Of a stretch of 64,000 nucleotides of DNA, positions 60,056-64,000 are shown piece after piece (positions within the stretch are counted from its first letter, which is position 1; each line of letters starts with the position of its first letter). Origin of the DNA: Candidatus Peribacteria bacterium (lineage in GTDB: Bacteria > Patescibacteriota > Gracilibacteria > Peribacterales > Peribacteraceae); NCBI GenBank assembly GCA_023245865.1, contig JAHFJN010000001.1, positions 327,649 through 391,648 on the forward strand, written 5' to 3'. The notes beneath the pieces were generated by a model. That model was not told the DNA's origin and made no database searches. It saw only the letters and a list, made by a program, of their open reading frames with translations. A program made the position numbers and the translations under genes.

Positions 60056-62074
60056 TCACGCCCCCCTCCCTGCCTCCACCCCCATCATCTTTTCGGCCGC
60101 CCTGCGGGCCCGGACAATAAACTCGGGCGCAAAGAGATGCGGGAAACGAAAATCGGGCAGTCCGCTCTGGCGTAAGCCAAAAAGCTCTCCCGGCCCACGA
60201 AGTTTCAGATCGATCTCCGCAAGTTCAAAACCCGAGTCGTACTTCTCCATGGCTTTGAGTCGCGGTGAGCGTGCTTGTTCCGGTGTGGTTGCAAAGAGGA
60301 AGCAATGACTCTGATGATCGCTCCTCCCCACGCGCCCACGGAATTGGTGCAATTGTGCGAGGCCGAATCGCTCCGCACCTTCGATGACGATGATCGTACT
60401 GTTCGGGATATCGATCCCCACTTCGATCACCGATGTAGAAACGAGGATATCCGATTTTTTATCCTTGAACTGTCGCAGCACTTCTTCTTTTTCTTTGGCC
60501 AGCATTCTGCCATGCAGCATCGAAACAGTGCGACGAGGAAATTCCGCACGCAGGCGCTTCGCCTCCTCCTCCACGTTCTTAACGTCTTCCAGTCCGTCTG
60601 CATCCGATCCTTGAATAAGCGGACAGATAACGAACGCCTGCCTGCCTTCTGCAATCTCCTTGTCAATGAAGAGTTCGACCGTCCTGCGGTCGCCGGGCGC
60701 AACCACTTTCGTGCGAATCACCTTACGCCGGCCGGGTTTTTCGAGGAGCACCGAGAGATCGTGATCACCGTACGCCGTGAGCGCGAGGGTGCGTGGAATC
60801 GGGGTCGCGGTCATTGCGAGAAAATGAGGATTGCCTTTGTCCTTGAGTCGTTCGCGCTGCGCGACGCCAAAGCGATGCTGCTCGTCGACTATCACAAGTC
60901 GCAGAGCGCGAAACTGTACGGGTTCCTCAATGAGCGCATGCGTTCCGACGACGATGTCGACCGTGCCGTCGACGAGTCCCCTCTTGATCGCCTGCGCATC
61001 TGCGGACGGAGTGGAGCCTGTGAGAAGCACAACGCGCGGCAAGTGCGACAAAAAATCGTGAAAGTTCAACAGCAGTCGGCTCACCGTTTCCGCATGTTGC
61101 CGCGCGAGCACTTCGGTCGGCACCATGAGCGCACATTGTCCTTTCGCTTTCAGCACGGTCGCCATCACCGCAACCGCGACGAGCGTTTTTCCGGACCCGA
61201 CGTCGCCCTCGAGGAGCCGCGACATGGCAACATCTTTTTCCATGTCCCGGAGAATTTCATAGATCGCGATCTTCTGGCTGTTTGTCGGCTGGAACTTGAG
61301 AGATGCAAAGAACGCTTTGATGAGGGATGCATCCATCGCAATGCCTAAGCCTTCCCTGTGCTTACCCTGCCAACTGCGCTTACGCTTGAGTGCGGCACAC
61401 TGGACCGCGTACATCTCCTCGAATGCCATTCGATGCTGCGCCTGCTCCACGTGCGCCGGGTCAGTGGGAAAATGCAGCGCACGAACAGCATCACGACGCG
61501 GGAGAAGATTTTCATCCGTGACCACTTCCTGCGGCAGCGTCTCCGGGATCAGATCGATAGCATCCTTGATCAATGTCATCTTCTCGCGCAGCCACTTGGT
61601 ATTGATGAGATCGTGCTGAGGATAGATGGGTACCAATCTTCCTGCGTGCACGAGAGGTCGGCTCCCGGCGATCTCAAACTGCGGGCTCTGCATCTGCAGG
61701 TGATACGATTTTTCAATCAGTTTCCCTGTAAGAACGACCTCCGATGCATCCGGAAGCATTCGTTTAATGTGCGGCTGATTGAACCAGATCACCTCCGTAG
61801 TCGCACCCTCACTGTCCGTGAAAGTGGTGCTGACTAAATATTTTCCGCCGCGAATCCTCACCATCTTGAGTTGTCCGATCGTTCCGCGCACACTCACTTT
61901 TTCTCCCAAGGGCGCGTCTGCAAGCGTAAGGATCTGACTCAAGTCCTCATGCGATCGCGGCAGATAGAGAAGCAGATCTCCCACCGTACGAAGATTCATG
62001 CTCGCAAGAACCGCAATATGATCCTTCGTCGTGCGAAGAACTTCGGAAAGTGGAGTGGTGAGCGCAAGTACCAT
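60056..62074 (-). CDS. recG: ATP-dependent DNA helicase RecG
   Basis: Branch-migration helicase for stalled forks, 672 aa. N-terminal wedge domain with OB fold (about 45-150), then Walker A GDVGSGKTLVAVA, PTEVLARQHAE, DEQHRFGVAQRERL, TATPIPRTLALTAYGDHDLS and the C-terminal SVIEVGIDIPNSTIIVIEGAERFGLAQLHQFRGRVGR with RLKAMEKYDSGFELAEIDLKLRGPGE. The start at 62074 follows TAAACT by seven bases; that -10 includes the miaA stop. Likely co-transcribed with miaA. Confidence 0.95.
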   Translation of the reverse strand: MVLALTTPLSEVLRTTKDHIAVLASMNLRTVGDLLLYLPRSHEDLSQILTLADAPLGEKVSVRGTIGQLKMVRIRGGKYLVSTTFTDSEGATTEVIWFNQPHIKRMLPDASEVVLTGKLIEKSYHLQMQSPQFEIAGSRPLVHAGRLVPIYPQHDLINTKWLREKMTLIKDAIDLIPETLPQEVVTDENLLPRRDAVRALHFPTDPAHVEQAQHRMAFEEMYAVQCAALKRKRSWQGKHREGLGIAMDASLIKAFFASLKFQPTNSQKIAIYEILRDMEKDVAMSRLLEGDVGSGKTLVAVAVMATVLKAKGQCALMVPTEVLARQHAETVSRLLLNFHDFLSHLPRVVLLTGSTPSADAQAIKRGLVDGTVDIVVGTHALIEEPVQFRALRLVIVDEQHRFGVAQRERLKDKGNPHFLAMTATPIPRTLALTAYGDHDLSVLLEKPGRRKVIRTKVVAPGDRRTVELFIDKEIAEGRQAFVICPLIQGSDADGLEDVKNVEEEAKRLRAEFPRRTVSMLHGRMLAKEKEEVLRQFKDKKSDILVSTSVIEVGIDIPNSTIIVIEGAERFGLAQLHQFRGRVGRSDHQSHCFLFATTPEQARSPRLKAMEKYDSGFELAEIDLKLRGPGELFGLRQSGLPDFRFPHLFAPEFIVRARRAAEKMMGVEAGRGA

Positions 62075-62084
62075 ACAAAGAAGT

Positions 62085-63029
62085 TTAGCATGCCACATGA
62101 CCTATCCAGTGAATCCGCTCATCCCCCTTCCACCAGGTCATCTGCCTCTTCGCATATTTTTTAGTCTTGCTGATGATCACCTTCTCTAATTCCTCTTTGT
62201 TTCGATCTTCGGTGCTCAGCCACTGCATGATTTCCTTGTACCCGTGACTCTTCATCGCAGGGTCGGTGGACCCGTATCCGCGATCGAGGAGCCCCTCAAC
62301 CTCTTCGATCCAACCACTGTGCAGCAATTGTTTTGTCCGCACTGCAATGCGTGCATCGAGTATGTCTTTCGGCCAGCTGACCGCCAAAAGCAGCAGGTCG
62401 TAGGGAACATCGCTCGTTTTTTTCTGCGCCGAAGGCTTGCCACCCGTCATCGTCGCTATTTCCATCGCGCGGACGACGTAGGGTTTATTGCGTCGATCGA
62501 ACGACGCGGCAGTTTCGGGATCCATCGCATGCAACTCTGCATGCAAGGTCATGCCGTCATCCAGGTCATACGCACGCTCCAGTTTTTTCCGAAGCTTCGG
62601 ATCTGCGGCGGGAAGCGGCACGAGTCCGTCGATGATACTGCTTAAGTAAAGCATAGATCCGCCAACGAGAATGGGAACGTGATGACGCGCGAGAATTTCA
62701 TCGATCACACGCTGTGCCTGCTCCTTGTACCAAGATACGGTCACCTCCTCGCGTGGATCCAAAACATCGATCAAATGATGCGGAATATTTCTCATTTCCT
62801 CGGCTGTGATTTTTGCCGTGCCAATGTTCAAATATTTGTAGAGCTGGCGGGAGTCGGCATTAATGATTTCCCCCTCACCCTGACCCTCTCCCCCTACGGG
62901 GGCGAGGGAAGAAATAAAGGATGCTACCTGGAGCGACAGCTCGGTCTTGCCGCTCGCGGTCGGGCCAAGGACAACAATGAGCGGCCGCTTGGCCTTTGCC
63001 AGATGATCGATGACAAGTTGCTTCCACAT
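62085..63029 (-). CDS. miaA: tRNA dimethylallyltransferase MiaA
   Basis: Adds the isoprenoid group to A37 of tRNAs reading UNN codons, 314 aa. P-loop GPTASGKTELSLQVA, INADSRQLYKYLNIGTAK, HHLIDVLDP, LVGGSMLYLSSIIDGL and the C-terminal TKKYAKRQMTWWKGD are typical. Residues 41-53 (LAPVGGEGQGEGE region) are an extra loop between the P-loop helix and INADSR, encoded by a palindromic CCCTCTCCCCC-type repeat. In other MiaA proteins this gap is a few residues. Divergent from clpP. Confidence 0.94.
   Translation of the reverse strand: MWKQLVIDHLAKAKRPLIVVLGPTASGKTELSLQVASFISSLAPVGGEGQGEGEIINADSRQLYKYLNIGTAKITAEEMRNIPHHLIDVLDPREEVTVSWYKEQAQRVIDEILARHHVPILVGGSMLYLSSIIDGLVPLPAADPKLRKKLERAYDLDDGMTLHAELHAMDPETAASFDRRNKPYVVRAMEIATMTGGKPSAQKKTSDVPYDLLLLAVSWPKDILDARIAVRTKQLLHSGWIEEVEGLLDRGYGSTDPAMKSHGYKEIMQWLSTEDRNKEELEKVIISKTKKYAKRQMTWWKGDERIHWIGHVAC
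62871..62908. repeat. Palindromic repeat inserted in frame in miaA
   Basis: Contains an inverted repeat CCCTCTCCCCC (62884-62894) and GGGGGCGAGGG (62898-62908) with one mismatch and a 3-bp loop, preceded by CCCCTCACCCTGA. Translated on the minus strand as part of APVGGEGQGEGE. Such CCCTCTCC elements are known as dispersed bacterial repeats. Confidence 0.75.
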
Positions 63030-63101
63030 TTGTGACCATTAGACCATATTCATCATGCACTGCCTACTGCTGCGACACTGTGAAAGATGTATAATGGAAG
63101 C

Positions 63102-63737
63102 ATGCATCACTCCATACAAAATATCGCTTCAGGGATCTCACGCGGCCACCTCACGCCGCGGAATTTCGTGGTTCCCACGGTCATTGAAAAAACGCAGTTT
63201 GGCGAGCGTGTCTACGACATTTACTCCCGTCTCCTCGAGGAACGCATCGTCTTCCTCGGCACCCAAATCAATGACGACGTCGCAAACACCATCATCGCGC
63301 AACTCCTCTTCCTGGAGAAAGAGGATGCCAAGAAGGACATCACGCTCTACGTGAATTCCCCCGGCGGACAAGTCACTTCGACTCTTGCGATGTATGACAC
63401 CATGCAACACGTGAAGCCCGATGTTTCAACCGTGTGTCTGGGTATGGCGGCAAGCGGGGGTGCGGTGATCTTGATGGGAGGTGCCAAGGGCAAGCGCTTC
63501 GCGCTCAAGCACAGCGAAATCATGATCCATCAGCCGCTGGGAGGTACGGAAGGCCAAGCAACGGACATCGCGATCCACGCGGAACATATTATAAAAATGA
63601 AGAACATGCTCAATGAATTGATTGCCGAGCACACAGGAAAGAAATTGGAACAGGTGAAGCTGGATACCGAGCGTGACAAATTCCTGAGCTCCAAGGAGGC
63701 GCTGGAGTACGGATTGATTGATAGGATTATCGACTGA
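63102..63737 (+). CDS. clpP: ATP-dependent Clp protease proteolytic subunit
   Basis: Serine protease of 211 aa that works with ClpX or ClpC. Catalytic Ser118 in GMAASGGAV, His143 in MIHQPLGG, and the acidic partner in [11 protein letters not shown]. Also [19 protein letters not shown]. The usual GMAASMGA reads GMAASGGA here. TATAAT (63090-63095) is six bases before the ATG at 63102; a longer form from 63087 would begin inside the -10 and is rejected. No clpX follows; the next gene is convergent. Confidence 0.95.
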   Translation: MHHSIQNIASGISRGHLTPRNFVVPTVIEKTQFGERVYDIYSRLLEERIVFLGTQINDDVANTIIAQLLFLEKEDAKKDITLYVNSPGGQVTSTLAMYDTMQHVKPDVSTVCLGMAASGGAVILMGGAKGKRFALKHSEIMIHQPLGGTEGQATDIAIHAEHIIKMKNMLNELIAEHTGKKLEQVKLDTERDKFLSSKEALEYGLIDRIID

Positions 63738-63803
63738 TTCATAGGATGGCCACCCCTGGCGTCCCTCCCATGTAACCCACCCTTCCTCGTAAGGCATCGC
63801 TTA

Positions 63804-63829
63804 GCAGCGGGGCCCACGAGACCCGCTGC
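63804..63829. terminator. Possible terminator hairpin between clpP and the cysteine-rich mini-gene
   Basis: Inverted repeat GCAGCGGG/CCCGCTGC with a 10-base loop. No U-tract follows directly on the clpP strand, and none on the other strand, so termination would be weak or assisted. Confidence 0.3.
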
Positions 63830-63851
63830 ACGCGATAAATTATCACTGTTA

Positions 63852-63989
63852 TTATTTTTTCTTCCCCGCCGTCTTTTTCATGGTTCCCGTATCGCAGGAG
63901 CCCCCGCTACACATCCCGCCGCAGCATCCTCCCTTGACCGCAATACCGAGAACCAGAATCCAAATGAACGCATTCATCGCCGCGGGCAT
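63852..63989 (-). CDS. Cysteine-rich mini-protein with one hydrophobic helix (start uncertain)
   Basis: Reading from the ATG at 63989 gives 45 aa (41 aa from 63977). A hydrophobic helix MNAFIWILVLGIAVKGG is followed by four cysteines in CCGGMCSGGSC and a lysine-rich tail ending AGKKK. The frame stays open to the window edge, so a longer N-terminus is possible. Metal binding or a redox role could be guessed from the cysteines, but no family is recognised. Confidence 0.5.
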   Translation of the reverse strand: MPAAMNAFIWILVLGIAVKGGCCGGMCSGGSCDTGTMKKTAGKKK

Positions 63990-64000
63990 CGTATCGCCAA

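Noticed and set aside
60275-61348. Plus-strand open frame of 357 codons antisense to recG
   Set aside because: RecG helicase motifs are complete on the minus strand; no independent evidence for the plus frame.

Overview
The window reads as a contiguous piece of a compact, moderately GC-rich bacterial chromosome. It has about 53 protein genes, four tRNA genes, no rRNA, no CRISPR array and no insertion sequence. Gene content fits a Patescibacteria/CPR-type organism, possibly near Peregrinibacteria or Peribacteria. This is inference from a short type IV pilus ATPase, a baseplate-J-like membrane protein, serine-linker lipoproteins, DUF4215 cysteine repeats, an S-layer-homology protein, no outer-membrane genes and a fused PurL-PurQ. 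TGA is used as a stop throughout, so the UGA-glycine code of some relatives does not apply.

Layout. 1-11 kb: mraY (cut by the left edge), dnaB, a Nudix gene, recA, a lipoprotein, a sigma-region-4/HARE regulator, the large purL, ruvX and rpsT, all leftward. 11-22 kb: glmS, an FtsI-type PBP, a PilB/GspE ATPase, a FecR-domain protein, an RluD-type pseudouridine synthase divergent from tyrS, an unknown 403-aa protein, and a small two-gene operon with a recA-like operator. 22-31 kb: a DsbA-like protein, then pgk, a baseplate-J-like gene, ydcF, a dif-like site and a Xer recombinase; then a WecA/TagO-like transferase, an M23 peptidase and a TsaE-HD fusion. 31-45 kb: surface and membrane proteins, tRNA-Pro with a broken partial copy, priA, the pyrH-frr-trmH operon, a methyltransferase and a large cysteine-repeat protein. 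45-64 kb: pyk, rsmH-ftsL, an L,D-transpeptidase-like protein, an unknown 673-aa protein, pentose-phosphate genes (gnd, transaldolase, transketolase), lipoproteins, recG, miaA, clpP and a cysteine-rich mini-protein.

Two features recur. First, Shine-Dalgarno motifs are almost absent. About 17 genes have a -10-like hexamer exactly six bases before the start codon, which predicts leaderless mRNAs. Others have a -10 followed by a short pyrimidine-rich leader. This fixes several starts, including GTG for pgk, TTG for a methyltransferase and possibly ATA for transketolase. Second, short palindromic repeats are scattered between genes, and some lie in frame inside priA, miaA and transketolase.

The best candidates for something new are: (i) an SOS-like operator, GGTGTA-N6-TACACY, found twice at recA and once in the promoter of an operon encoding an 89-aa protein and a 24-aa membrane peptide, possibly a damage-induced division inhibitor; (ii) a dif-like site directly upstream of the Xer recombinase gene; (iii) the TsaE-HD fusion; and (iv) the in-frame repeat insertions. 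All assignments come from reading the sequence; no database search was run.
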